Source: Actinoplanes sandaracinus (GTDB lineage Bacteria > Actinomycetota > Actinomycetes > Mycobacteriales > Micromonosporaceae). From it: a stretch of 64,000 nt of DNA. The notes beneath the pieces were generated by a model, which saw only the letters and a program-made list of their open reading frames with translations, did no database searches and was not told the origin of the DNA. The position numbers and the translations under genes are program-made. Below, in pieces: positions 24,269-32,932 of this stretch. Position 1 is the first letter of the stretch. Each line of letters starts with the position of its first letter. The stretch is taken from positions 124,001-188,000 of the forward strand of contig NZ_JASCTH010000021.1 of the NCBI RefSeq assembly GCF_030009775.1, written 5' to 3'.

Positions 24269-25157
24269 CGCGGAGGGTTCGCGCCAGCCAGGCCAGCTCC
24301 GCCGTGGCGTTGGGGGAGTGACGCTGCCCGCGCACCCTCGCGACGAGCCGGCGATAGCGGTCGGACTCCGCCGCGATCCCGGCTTCCAGGCACGCCAGCA
24401 CGGCAGCCGGATCGTCGTCACCGAACAGTTCGGACACCACCCGGGCCGCGGCGGGGCTCCCGGGTTCGATGCCGTGTGCTCTCGCCTCCGCGACGATGTT
24501 CACCACCTGCCTGGCCCACCAGATGCCGGCCCCCGGTGGCGCGCTCTGCCCCGGAGCCGGGGTGCTCAGTTCCAGGAAGGCTCGCATCCGGGCCCGGAAA
24601 CCGGGATCCTGCACCAGCTCGGCCAGTTCGATCCAGGCGTCCACCTGGTCGGGGGTGGGATCGTCGGGCAGATCGATGCGCAACTCGTTCAAGCGGTCGC
24701 GGTGGCGCGGCTCCAGGTCGAGCCCGCCGAACACGTCGGCCTTGAAATCGTCGATGATCTGCATGCGCTCGGCGGCGGAAAGCCGTGCCAGCCGGTTCAT
24801 CAGAGTGGTCTCCTCCACGGTCGAGTCACGTTTCGCAACGGTGGACAACACGGCCCGCCGCACCTTGAGCGCACGGATCTGCGCGTCGAGGGCGGCCACG
24901 TGCACGCCGGCGACCTCGGCGACCGGCGCCCGGCCGTCGGCGACCCGGCACACCTCGTCCAGCCCGAAACCCAGGTCGCGCAGGGTGCGGACCAGCTCGA
25001 CGCGCGCCACGGAGGTGGCGTCGTAGAGCCGGTAGCCGGCGGCCGAACGGGACACCGGCGGGACGGCTCCCTCGTCGGACCAGAAACGCAGGGTGCGCGC
25101 GGGCAGGCCGGTGCGGCGGGCGAGCTGGCCGATGGTCAGGAGGAGGTGTTCGTCCAT
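24261..25157 (-). CDS. MerR family transcriptional regulator
   Basis: A 298-residue MerR protein. The N-terminal winged helix reads LTIGQLARRTGLPARTLRFW with SRSAAGYRLYDATSVARV as the wing. The dimerisation helix comes next, followed by a long effector-type domain of about 190 residues with no metal-binding Cys cluster. Uncharacterised actinobacterial regulators often have this size. The promoter is visible immediately upstream and predicts a leaderless mRNA starting next to ATG 25157. The gene follows the decayed MBL-fold gene, whose own frame runs into it. Confidence 0.88.
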   Translation of the reverse strand: MDEHLLLTIGQLARRTGLPARTLRFWSDEGAVPPVSRSAAGYRLYDATSVARVELVRTLRDLGFGLDEVCRVADGRAPVAEVAGVHVAALDAQIRALKVRRAVLSTVAKRDSTVEETTLMNRLARLSAAERMQIIDDFKADVFGGLDLEPRHRDRLNELRIDLPDDPTPDQVDAWIELAELVQDPGFRARMRAFLELSTPAPGQSAPPGAGIWWARQVVNIVAEARAHGIEPGSPAAARVVSELFGDDDPAAVLACLEAGIAAESDRYRRLVARVRGQRHSPNATAELAWLARTLRAI

Positions 25158-25164
25158 GACGTAG

Positions 25165-25195
25165 ATCCTGGACGTTCCAGCCGCTGGAAGGTCAA
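25165..25195 (-). promoter_or_regulatory. MerR-type promoter with operator in the spacer
   Basis: On the minus strand, TTGACC (25195-25190) and CAGGAT (25170-25165) are separated by 19 bp, the long spacer typical of MerR-controlled promoters. The spacer contains the palindrome TTCCAGCCGCTGGAA (25175-25189). The predicted transcript start falls within a few bases of the MerR ATG. Confidence 0.7.
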
Positions 25196-25831
25196 GCCCA
25201 GGGGTCCTCGCGGCGCCACAGGGTCGGCAGGTGCAGCGTGACGCCGTCGCGGCCGGCGAGCGCCGGACCAGGCCTCACCGCATCGGTAGGCAGCGGCCCT
25301 GACCGGCGGCGCCACCGGGGCGGTGATCTCACCCGGGAAACGGTCCGGCGGGCAGTGTCGCGACGCCACGAAGGTGAGCGTGAATGGCCCGTACCGCATC
25401 GGGTTGTCAGGTGTGACCAGGTGGATGCGGTCTTCCGGAAGCCCGGCGCCCCGCCCCACGTTCGCGGCCGACGCGCCGCCGACGAGGGCGGCGCCGGTGC
25501 GCGACGCCACTGACGACGAGTCCATCACATGATCGAAGTGGGTGTGCACGGCCGCGACCGCGTGCAGGCGAGGCCCGCCCTTCCCGTGGCCCAGACCGAG
25601 CCGGGTGAGCGCGGCGTCGATGCGCGCCTCGTCGGGGGCGATCCGACCGAGGCCGACGCGCAGCAGCGACGGCCGGGAGAAGAAGCCGTCGGTCATCACC
25701 GCGTCCGTGCCGTCGGAGATCAGCAGGCCGGAGACGCCGAGGAAGGTGACGGCGAACGGGCTCTCCGCGGCCGGCACGTCGAAGCGGCCGGCGTGGGCGC
25801 CGAGGCCGGGGCGGCCGAACCTGATACGCAT
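25192..25831 (-). pseudogene. MBL-fold metallohydrolase, internally deleted
   Basis: The first ~200 residues are a beta-lactamase-fold hydrolase: FAVTFLGVSGLLISDGTDAV, the metal motif VHTHFDHVMDSSSV and TFVASRHCPPDRFPGEIT. Right after AYRCGEAW the frame turns into Arg/Pro-rich nonsense. A different frame gives LAGRDGVTLHLPTLWRREDP and stops at 25192, which resembles the normal C-terminus of the same family. The central ~100 residues, including later metal ligands, are missing. I read this as one deletion that also shifted frame, so the product is probably inactive. Confidence 0.65.
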
Positions 25832-25982
25832 GCCGGCACGCTACCGGCAGGCGGCCATGTGCGGTGGCGCGGCGAAGAGCCCGGCATGCCGGTCGGTGTC
25901 CACCGCCTTCGGGGATCGCCGCGACCGCCTTTTGATCATCCATGGGAGGATCGGCGGCGGGTCCGGAGAGACGGGGGAGCGG

Positions 25983-26531
25983 ATGCGTCAGCGAGCGATT
26001 CTCACGGTGGCGGCTCTCGCCCTCACCAGCGGTTGCGGCTCGACCGGCATGGGCCTGTCACCGGACCCGCCCTGGCACGCGATTCCCGGCTGTCCCACCG
26101 TCGGCGGTCACCAGCGCATCACCGAGGGCCCCAAAGCCGACACCAAGACCGTCGACACCGCCGAGAAGTACGGGTTGTCGTGCCATTACGGCACCCCGGA
26201 CAAGGTCACCCTGGTGATCAGCGTCATGATCGATCGCACCGCCACGGACAGCGCCGCCGACCACGAACTCAGCGACCAGGCCGCCCGCAAGGCCGGCATG
26301 CTGGTGCTGCCGCTGAGCGGCACCGGCGACCGCGCGATGATCATCGTCGACCCGGCGGGCAAGCTCCAGCCGAACACCACCGTCCACGCGGAGACGGTCT
26401 CGCGCAACACGATCGCCTACGCCCAGCTCTACGGCCTGACCCCGGTCAGGACCGACGCCGACGCCAACGTCCATGCTCCCGCGCTGGCCACTGCCCTCAA
26501 CGAGACCCTCAAGATCCTGCGACCCGCTTGA
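25983..26531 (+). CDS. Lipoprotein of unknown function
   Basis: A 182-residue protein with a lipoprotein signal: basic MRQR, a hydrophobic run and lipobox LTSGC with Cys18. The mature part resembles the small DUF3558-like lipoproteins of actinobacteria in size and in its conserved Cys (PGCPTV and GLSCHYGTP, likely a disulfide). Its function is unknown. ATG 25983 is the only start that gives a proper signal peptide. It stands alone, convergent with the GH5 gene. Confidence 0.75.
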   Translation: MRQRAILTVAALALTSGCGSTGMGLSPDPPWHAIPGCPTVGGHQRITEGPKADTKTVDTAEKYGLSCHYGTPDKVTLVISVMIDRTATDSAADHELSDQAARKAGMLVLPLSGTGDRAMIIVDPAGKLQPNTTVHAETVSRNTIAYAQLYGLTPVRTDADANVHAPALATALNETLKILRPA

Positions 26532-26722
26532 GGGGTACGTGCTCCGCGTCCCGAACGCCCGCTGCGCCGACCGTTCGGTGTCGAGTCGGGTCAGGGTAGG
26601 TGGGTCGCCGCGCTCCGGTCTCCGGGCCGGCGTCGTGGGTGTAACCGACCGCCGGGTCAGGTCACCGACCCGGCGCTCCACATTCGTCGTCGTCATCGGC
26701 AGGTCAGCGGTCCGGCGCCGGT

Positions 26723-27805
26723 CTACAGTCCCCAGCCGTACCGGACGCGGTCGCGGCCGGAGGTGTTGCGGACGGTGAGGTTGAGATCGGTGCCGCTGCC
26801 GCTGAGGGCGAACATCGAGTAGTGGTCGAAGCCGGAGGTTCCGGTGGGCTTGCCGCCGACGGCGGGCCAGTAGGTGCCGCCCATCTGGTTGTCCCGCATG
26901 ACCTGAGTGACAGCGCGGATGTGACGTACGAAGTTGTCGGTGCTGCTCGCGTTGCCGTAGTTGAGGCCGGTGGACATCGGCGCGCCGTACTCGGTCACGA
27001 CGGCGCGGGAGGCGCAGTTGCCGAGGCGGGTCTGGATGTGGCCGCGGAAGGCGTCGTAGGTCATCGCGCTGTAGAAGAATGCGTAGTGGTGGAAGGACAG
27101 CAGCGTCGCGCTGAAGCGGCTGTCGTTGCAGACGTCGCGCAGGTCCTGGCTGTAGCCGGTGCCACCGATGAGGGTCCGGCCGGGCACCGCCGAGTAGTGG
27201 TAGCTCATCCAGTTCGCGGCGATGTTGCGCCACTCGGCCGAGCTGTAGCCGTGCGGCTCGTTCATCGGTTCGAAGTAGACGTTGGTGTTGGCGCCGTAGG
27301 TGTTGGTCACGCGGGACCACATCGTGTTCCACGCGGCGAGGTTGGTGATCCGGCCGCCTGAGGCGGCACCGTCCTCCCAGTAGGCGAGGATGACCTTGAA
27401 ACCGCGGGCGGTGGCGGCGTCGATGGCGCCCCGGTAGTTGTTCCACCAGGTCGTACCGACGGTGTGGGTGTTGATCGGCAGCCGGACGGTGTTGATCCCC
27501 ATGGCTGCCATGTCGTCGTAGAGGGCGTTGGCCTTGGCCCGGACGGTCGCGTTGCTGTCGGACTGGCTCAGGCCCTGCACGACGAGCGGACCGGTGCTGA
27601 AGTTGTCGCCGAGCACCGCCCAGTTCATGCCTCTGAACTGGTTGGTGGCCGCGTGGGCCGGTGACGCGCCGCCGACGGCGACGCCGGGAATCAGCGTCAC
27701 CGTGCTCAGGGCGCCGAGCAGGACGCGACGCAGCGATCGCCACCGGGAGGCCGGCGCCTTGCCGTGCCGGGGGCCGGTGGCTTCCACCGATGCTGGGGTT
27801 CTCAA
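26723..27805 (-). CDS. Secreted GH5 cellulase/endoglycanase
   Basis: About 360 residues. A long signal peptide with Arg residues (RWRSLRRVLLGALSTVTLIP) ends at ASPAHA. A GH5 (beta/alpha)8 domain follows, with the acid/base motif YFEPMNEPHGY and the nucleophile in AVVTEYGAPM. FHHYAFFY carries the conserved His-x-Tyr. It is a single catalytic domain without a carbohydrate-binding module. The TTG start at 27805 is favoured by GGAAGGACGAGG just upstream; an ATG at 27907 would add 34 residues reaching toward the divergent PadR promoter. No CebR box is seen here, unlike the other secreted hydrolases. Confidence 0.85.
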   Translation of the reverse strand: MRTPASVEATGPRHGKAPASRWRSLRRVLLGALSTVTLIPGVAVGGASPAHAATNQFRGMNWAVLGDNFSTGPLVVQGLSQSDSNATVRAKANALYDDMAAMGINTVRLPINTHTVGTTWWNNYRGAIDAATARGFKVILAYWEDGAASGGRITNLAAWNTMWSRVTNTYGANTNVYFEPMNEPHGYSSAEWRNIAANWMSYHYSAVPGRTLIGGTGYSQDLRDVCNDSRFSATLLSFHHYAFFYSAMTYDAFRGHIQTRLGNCASRAVVTEYGAPMSTGLNYGNASSTDNFVRHIRAVTQVMRDNQMGGTYWPAVGGKPTGTSGFDHYSMFALSGSGTDLNLTVRNTSGRDRVRYGWGL

Positions 27806-27925
27806 TGCCTCGTCCTTCCTCGCGGGGGGATTGCGGGCGCACCACCTTGGTAGCCAACGGTGGTCGGCCACGCGATCCTTCGGGCTGACTCGTTCAGAAA
27901 CAGCCATAGGCGAACATCGGATTCG

Positions 27926-27954
27926 TTGACTCCATAGTCAGATCATCTTTATAT
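27926..27954 (+). promoter_or_regulatory. Consensus-like promoter for the PadR operon
   Basis: TTGACT (27926-27931) and TTATAT (27949-27954) are separated by 17 bp. The predicted start is about 8 nt further on, at or next to ATG 27963, implying a leaderless transcript. Confidence 0.7.
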
Positions 27955-27962
27955 TGGCGGTC

Positions 27963-28313
27963 ATGGCCCCCGCCCCGATGCGTGAACCCACCTTCTGGAT
28001 CCTCACCGCGCTCGCCCCCGAGCCCCGCCACGGGTACGGGGTGATCCAGCAGGTCACCCGCCTCTCCGGTGGCCGCGTCACTCTGCAGGCCGGCACCCTC
28101 TACGCCGCCCTGGACCGGCTCGTCGCCACCGGGCAGGTCGAACCGGACCGGGAGGAGACCGTCGACGGGCGGCCCCGCCGCTACTACCGGCTCACCACCG
28201 ACGGCGCCGCCGCGCTCGATGCCGAGACCGAGCGGCTGCGGGCCGGTGTGGAGGCGGCCACCGCTCAGTTGGCCGCCCGCCGTCGCTTCGGCCTGGGACC
28301 GGTGGCCCCGTGA
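27963..28313 (+). CDS. PadR family transcriptional regulator
   Basis: A 116-residue PadR regulator. The winged helix runs from EPTFWILTALAPEPRHGYGV to VTLQAGTLYAALDRLVATGQ, with wing GRPRRYYRLTTDG and a short C-terminal dimerisation helix. ATG 27978 is an alternative start. Its stop overlaps the GTG of the next gene (GTGA). PadR genes are often coupled like this to a membrane protein whose expression they control. It is probably autorepressing at the promoter just upstream. Confidence 0.9.
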   Translation: MAPAPMREPTFWILTALAPEPRHGYGVIQQVTRLSGGRVTLQAGTLYAALDRLVATGQVEPDREETVDGRPRRYYRLTTDGAAALDAETERLRAGVEAATAQLAARRRFGLGPVAP

Positions 28314-29719
28314 GCGATCGCCTCGCCCGCCGCTACGCACGCTGGCTGCGCTTCTACCCGCCCGGCCCGCGCCGGGCCGAGATGCTCGCCACCCTCCTCG
28401 AATGCGCCCCGGCCGAACGCGTCCGGCCCACCGCCAGGGAGATCGTCAACCTCGTCGGGTACGGGCTCCGCGCCCGCCTCGGCCGCCCGGCGAGCAACGC
28501 CGTCGTCGTCCTGGCCACCTTGGTCACGCTCGCCACCGGGCTGCTCGGTGCGGCCGCCGCCGCCCGCATCGGCTGGGTGTACGCGCCGTCGCTGCCGGCC
28601 GGCGCGCAGTCGCAGGAGCTCGGGGCGACCGTCTTCCCCGGGCAGCGGGTGTGGGGTGGCGGCGACGCGGAGCCGTTCGTGCCGAGCGCGGACGGCGACC
28701 GGACGATCTACGGGTTCGCCGACTACTGGGTGAAACACAGCGACACGAGCCGCGACGTCCACACCTATGCCAAGGGCGCCCGTGACCGGCTGGCCGCCGC
28801 CGGCTGGGACGTGCGCGGCGAGGTCACCTACGAGACGGAGGTGGCCAGCGACACGCCGATCAGCACCGCCGGATTCTGGGCGACCCACGATGGGCTCGTG
28901 CTCACCTACACCGGTGTCCACTGGGGAAACCGGGCCTCGTACGACTCGGACGGCGCCGCCAGTTTCATGCTCACCCGGTCCGCGCCGTCCTGGCTGCCGG
29001 GGGTGGCCGTCGCCGGGGGAGTCCTCGGCGCCGTCGCCGGGTGGCTGCTCTTCGGATGGGCGAGCCGCCGCAGCGAGGGCCACCCGTTGCGAACCACGGT
29101 CGCGGCCTTCCTGGGGTGGGCGGTCGCCCTGGTGACGCCGCTCTCCGCCCTGGTCGGCGGGACGTGGTCGGGGCAGCCGGACCGGCCCGGTGACGAGGTG
29201 TACTGGCTGGGTCTGCGGGTGCTCTCCGATGGCATGGGTGTGATGATCCTGGTCCTGGGCGTGGCGGCGCTTGCGGCGGCCCGGTTGCGCGTGGTGCTTC
29301 CCGTCGCGGTGGTGGCGCTGGTCGCGGTGGTCGCCGCGACCGGATGGCAATCCGCGGCGTTCGCCACGTGCACGCCGTCCGGCCCGCCCGCCGACCCGCC
29401 GCCCGCCGACGTCGCCCACAGCCGGGTGGCCCGGGTCTACATCGCCCAGAACACCACCGACGAGCAGCGCAACTACGCCGAGGCGGCGATCGGCCGCGTC
29501 TGGGGCGCCACGTCCTTCTCGTTCCACTACGACCCGACCGACGAGGAGTACCGGCACGCCTACTGCGACGGCGGGCGGCTCGCCGGCGACTCCGGCATGC
29601 GGATGCCCTACTTCTGGGAGATCGGCATGAGCAGTCCCGGGGTGTTCCCGGCGCTGGTCGACGAGGTGGCGCCGATGCCCGGGGTGGTCGCGGTCCGGCA
29701 CGGCCGGGAGTACCGCTGA
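28310..29719 (+). CDS. PadR-coupled membrane protein with FtsX-extracellular-like C-terminus
   Basis: 469 residues. The N-terminus (RRYARWLRFYPPGPRRAEM) is typical of proteins translated with PadR regulators. A membrane segment near 65-85 follows, then an extracytoplasmic domain (VFPGQRVWGG ... FMLTRS), and four more membrane helices between about 225 and 350. The last ~100 residues (RVYIAQNTTDEQRNYAEAAI ... MPYFWEIGMSSPGVFPALVD) look like the FtsX extracellular domain pattern of a helix-strand unit ending in PGVVAVRH. That resemblance is my pattern match and not certain. No FtsE or ABC ATPase is adjacent. The function is unknown. Confidence 0.75.
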   Translation: MSDRLARRYARWLRFYPPGPRRAEMLATLLECAPAERVRPTAREIVNLVGYGLRARLGRPASNAVVVLATLVTLATGLLGAAAAARIGWVYAPSLPAGAQSQELGATVFPGQRVWGGGDAEPFVPSADGDRTIYGFADYWVKHSDTSRDVHTYAKGARDRLAAAGWDVRGEVTYETEVASDTPISTAGFWATHDGLVLTYTGVHWGNRASYDSDGAASFMLTRSAPSWLPGVAVAGGVLGAVAGWLLFGWASRRSEGHPLRTTVAAFLGWAVALVTPLSALVGGTWSGQPDRPGDEVYWLGLRVLSDGMGVMILVLGVAALAAARLRVVLPVAVVALVAVVAATGWQSAAFATCTPSGPPADPPPADVAHSRVARVYIAQNTTDEQRNYAEAAIGRVWGATSFSFHYDPTDEEYRHAYCDGGRLAGDSGMRMPYFWEIGMSSPGVFPALVDEVAPMPGVVAVRHGREYR

Positions 29720-29787
29720 GGCGCGGGCCGTCTCAGCGCCGATCCGGTGGGAGGCCTTCGGACCCCCGATAGCCAAACACCTGTGGT

Positions 29788-29806
29788 TATGGTTAGCCTT
29801 ACCTAA
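29788..29806. promoter_or_regulatory. IdeR/DtxR iron box
   Basis: TATGGTTAGCCTTACCTAA matches the actinobacterial iron-repressor consensus TTAGGTTAGSCTAACCTAA at 15 of 19 positions. It lies 36 bp before the siderophore-binding protein gene. This predicts repression when iron is sufficient. Confidence 0.85.
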
Positions 29807-29841
29807 CTTCACAGGTTCGTCACGGATCGGAATACCTACAT

Positions 29842-30858
29842 ATGCGTGCATGGCGTACGGCTGTCGCCGTCTCGGTTCTGAGCGTCGCGCTCGCCGGCTG
29901 TGGTTCCGGGGACACCCCCGGCACCTCGTCCGGACAGAGTGCCGCCCCGGCCGGGCCGTGGACCTTCACCGACGGTTCCGGCCAGGTGGTCAAGGCCGAC
30001 AAGACCCCCACCCGGATCATCGCCCACGCCGGCGAGGCGGCGGCGCTGATGTCGTTCGGCATCAAGCCGGTCGGCATCTACGCGGACGAGTCCGTCAAGA
30101 CCGACCCGAACCTCAAGAACCTCGACCTCACCGGCATCGAGATCCTCGGCGAGGAGTGGGGCAAGATCGACGTGGAGAAGGCGGCGTCGCTGCGGCCGGA
30201 CCTCATCGTCGCCGACTGGTGGCCCGCCGAGAAGGCGCACAGCGGCCTTGAGGAGGGCGTCGACGAGAAGAGCAAGAAGCTCGCCGAGCTGGCCCCGGTG
30301 GCCGGCGCCACCCAGGGCAAGTCGATCCTGGAACTGGCCAACGGCTACGAGACCCTCGCGAAGAGCCTCGGCGCCAAGGTGGACGACCCGAAGTTCGCCG
30401 CGAACAAGACGCGGTTCGACGCGTCGGTCGCCACGTTCAAGCAGGCTGTCGCCGCCAAGCCGGGCCTGACCGTGCTGGCGATGTCCCCGGCCGACGATAA
30501 GATCTACGTCGCCAACCCGGAGTACGCGCCGGAGCTGCTCGACCTGCAGAGCTTCGGCCTCAAGGTGATGAACCCGGACAGCCCCGACAAGGCCTTCCCG
30601 TACTGGGAGAACCTGAGCTGGGAGAACTCCGACAAGTACCAGCCCGACCTGATCCTCTGGGACGGCCGCGCCTTCAAGCCGGACTCCAACGCCGAGTGGG
30701 GCAAGAAGCAGCCCACCTGGTTCAAGATCAAGGCGGCCAAGGAGAACGCGGTCGTGGCCTGGCCGGCGTACTGGATGCACACCTACGGTGACTTCGCCAC
30801 CGAACTCGACAAGCTGACCACCGCCGTGAAGTCGGCGAACGAGAACATCGGCTCCTAG
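29842..30858 (+). CDS. Iron-siderophore ABC transporter substrate-binding lipoprotein
   Basis: A 338-residue FecB/FepB-like binding protein. The signal peptide has lipobox LAGC with Cys20, anchoring it outside the membrane. The two-lobed fold is recognisable from TRIIAHAGEAAALMSFGIKP, the domain-bridging helix region and YQPDLILWDGRAF. It is the first gene of a complete importer, followed by two FecCD permeases and an ATPase, and has an iron box in its control region. The captured siderophore cannot be named. Confidence 0.93.
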   Translation: MRAWRTAVAVSVLSVALAGCGSGDTPGTSSGQSAAPAGPWTFTDGSGQVVKADKTPTRIIAHAGEAAALMSFGIKPVGIYADESVKTDPNLKNLDLTGIEILGEEWGKIDVEKAASLRPDLIVADWWPAEKAHSGLEEGVDEKSKKLAELAPVAGATQGKSILELANGYETLAKSLGAKVDDPKFAANKTRFDASVATFKQAVAAKPGLTVLAMSPADDKIYVANPEYAPELLDLQSFGLKVMNPDSPDKAFPYWENLSWENSDKYQPDLILWDGRAFKPDSNAEWGKKQPTWFKIKAAKENAVVAWPAYWMHTYGDFATELDKLTTAVKSANENIGS

Positions 30859-30866
30859 CCACACCG

Positions 30867-31895
30867 ATGACCGTTACGACGATCGCCCCACGGCGAGCCG
30901 CCGCCCTCGTGCCGGGGCTCGCCGTGCTGGGCGCGGTCCTGGCCGTGGTCGCCTTCCTCAGCGTCACCCAGGGCTCGCGCGACATCGGGCTGTCCGAGGT
31001 GCTGCGGGCCCTGGGTGGCCTCGGCGACGACGGCTCCACCAACAGCACGGTGACGCTGGAGCTGCGCGTTCCCCGTACCCTCCTCGGCATCCTGGTCGGA
31101 GCCGCGCTCGGCGTAGCCGGCGCCGTGTTGCAGGGCGTCACCCGCAACCCGCTCGCCGACGCCGGCATCATGGGCGTCAACTCCGGCGCGGCCGTCTTCG
31201 TGGTCTTCGCCATCACCGTGCTCGGCGTCCGCGGCGCCGGGGTGTACGTGTGGTTCGCCTTCGCCGGGGCGATCGCCGCCCTGGTGCTGGTCTACGCGGT
31301 CGCCTCCCTCGGCCGGGAGGGCGCCACCCCGATCAAGCTCGCCCTGGCCGGCGCCGCCGTCACCGCCGGGCTCGGCTCGATGACCACCGGCATCGTGATG
31401 ACCAACGTGGACGCCCTCAACGAGCTGCGGTTCTGGCAGGTCGGCTCGCTCGCCGGCCGGTACGCGCCGATCCTCACCGGAGTCGCCCCGTTCCTGATCG
31501 CGGGCCTGGTCGCCTCGCTCGCGTTCGGCCGCTCCCTCAACGGCCTGGCCCTGGGCGAGGACGTGGCCCGGGGCCTGGGCCAGCGCGTCGGCCTGACCCG
31601 CGCCGCCGCGTTCGGTGTGGTCGCGGTCCTGGCCGGCGCGTCCACCGCCGCGTGCGGGCCGATCGTCTTCGTCGGCCTGGTCGTGCCGCACGTCGCACGG
31701 TTCCTGTGCGGCCCCGACTACCGGTGGATCCTGCCGTACTCGATGCTGCTCGCGCCGATCGTCCTGCTGGTCGCCGACGTGGTCGGCCGGCTCGTGGTCA
31801 CGCCGGACGAACTGCAGGTCGGCGTCGTCCTGGGGCTGCTCGGCGCGCCGGTGTTCGTCGGCATCGTCCGCTTCGGCCGGATGTCGGAGGCCTGA
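30867..31895 (+). CDS. FecCD-type iron-siderophore permease 1
   Basis: A 342-residue permease with about nine to ten membrane helices. Family landmarks are LRVPRTLLGILVGAALGVAG, AVLQGVTRNPLADAGIMGVN and the coupling loop region ALGEDVARGLGQRVGLTR, then CGPIVFVGLVVPHVARFLCG. ATG 30867 is 8 nt after the binding-protein stop. It forms a heterodimer with the next permease, by analogy to FepD/FepG. Confidence 0.93.
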   Translation: MTVTTIAPRRAAALVPGLAVLGAVLAVVAFLSVTQGSRDIGLSEVLRALGGLGDDGSTNSTVTLELRVPRTLLGILVGAALGVAGAVLQGVTRNPLADAGIMGVNSGAAVFVVFAITVLGVRGAGVYVWFAFAGAIAALVLVYAVASLGREGATPIKLALAGAAVTAGLGSMTTGIVMTNVDALNELRFWQVGSLAGRYAPILTGVAPFLIAGLVASLAFGRSLNGLALGEDVARGLGQRVGLTRAAAFGVVAVLAGASTAACGPIVFVGLVVPHVARFLCGPDYRWILPYSMLLAPIVLLVADVVGRLVVTPDELQVGVVLGLLGAPVFVGIVRFGRMSEA

Positions 31896-31897
31896 TC

Positions 31898-32932
31898 ATG
31901 ACGACCACCGCCGTCGCCCTCCGGGCCACCCGCCGCAGCCGGTCCCTGCGCTCGGTCACGGTGACCGCCGCCCTGGCCGCCGCGGCGTTCGCCCTGTTCG
32001 TGTTCACCATGATGGCCGGCAGCATGCGGCTCACCGCGGGCGAGGTCATCGGCTCGGTGCTCTACCTGCGCGACGATCCGAGCGTCGACTTCGTCGTCCG
32101 CGGGCTGCGGCTTCCGACCGCGGCCACCGCGTGCGCCGTCGGCCTCGCCCTGGGCGCCTCCGGCACGATCTTCCAGCAGTTGCTGCGCAACCCGCTGGCC
32201 TCACCGGACTTCGTCGGCATCACCTGGGGCGCGAGCCTCGCCGCGGTCACCGGCATCGTCGTGCTGCAGGTGGGCGGGCTCGCCGTGAGCGGGCTCGCCC
32301 TCGGTGGCGCGCTGCTCGCCGCCATCCTGATGTACCTGCTCGCCTGGCGTGACGGCGTCAGCGGTTACCGGTTCATCCTCATCGGCATCGGCGTCGCCGT
32401 GTTCTTCGAGGGTCTCATCGGATACATGCTGACCCGCGCCCACCTGTTCGAGGCGCGGCAGGCGATGCACTGGATGACCGGCTCGGTCGGCCAGGCCAAC
32501 GGCGACGAACTGCGCCTGCTGGTGCTCGCCCTGATCGTGCTGCTGCCTCTGGCGATGCTGCTGCAACGCCAGTTGCGGGCGCTGGAGCTCGGCGACGACG
32601 CCGCCCGGGCGCTGGGCACGCGTACCGAAGCCAGCCGTGCCGCTCTGCTCGCCGTGGCGGTGACGCTGGTGGCCCTGGCCGTCGCGGCGGCCGGCCCGAT
32701 CGTCTTCGTCGCGCTGGTGGCCGGGCCGATCGCCAACCGGCTGCTCGGACCCGCCGGCGGCGGCATCCCGGCCGCCGCGCTGGCCGGCGCCGTCCTGATG
32801 CTCACCGCCGACCTCGTCGCCGTCCACCTGATGCCGACACCCCTGCCCACCGGAGTGGTGACCGGCGCGGTCGGCGCCCCCTATCTGCTGTGGCTGCTGG
32901 CCACCACCAACCGGCAAGGAGCGGGCGGATGA
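31898..32932 (+). CDS. FecCD-type iron-siderophore permease 2
   Basis: A 344-residue partner permease of the same family. LRLPTAATACAVGLALGASG, TIFQQLLRNPLASPDFVGIT and ELGDDAARALGTRTEASR (coupling helix) are followed by AAAGPIVFVALVAGPIANRL. It starts 2 nt after permease 1 and overlaps the ATPase gene by ATGA, so the importer is one operon. Confidence 0.93.
   Translation: MTTTAVALRATRRSRSLRSVTVTAALAAAAFALFVFTMMAGSMRLTAGEVIGSVLYLRDDPSVDFVVRGLRLPTAATACAVGLALGASGTIFQQLLRNPLASPDFVGITWGASLAAVTGIVVLQVGGLAVSGLALGGALLAAILMYLLAWRDGVSGYRFILIGIGVAVFFEGLIGYMLTRAHLFEARQAMHWMTGSVGQANGDELRLLVLALIVLLPLAMLLQRQLRALELGDDAARALGTRTEASRAALLAVAVTLVALAVAAAGPIVFVALVAGPIANRLLGPAGGGIPAAALAGAVLMLTADLVAVHLMPTPLPTGVVTGAVGAPYLLWLLATTNRQGAGG

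Noticed and set aside
23513..24421. 302-residue minus-strand frame over the GNAT gene
   Set aside because: It runs through tandem repeats and antisense to the recognised GNAT and MerR genes, with simple-repeat composition and no domain.
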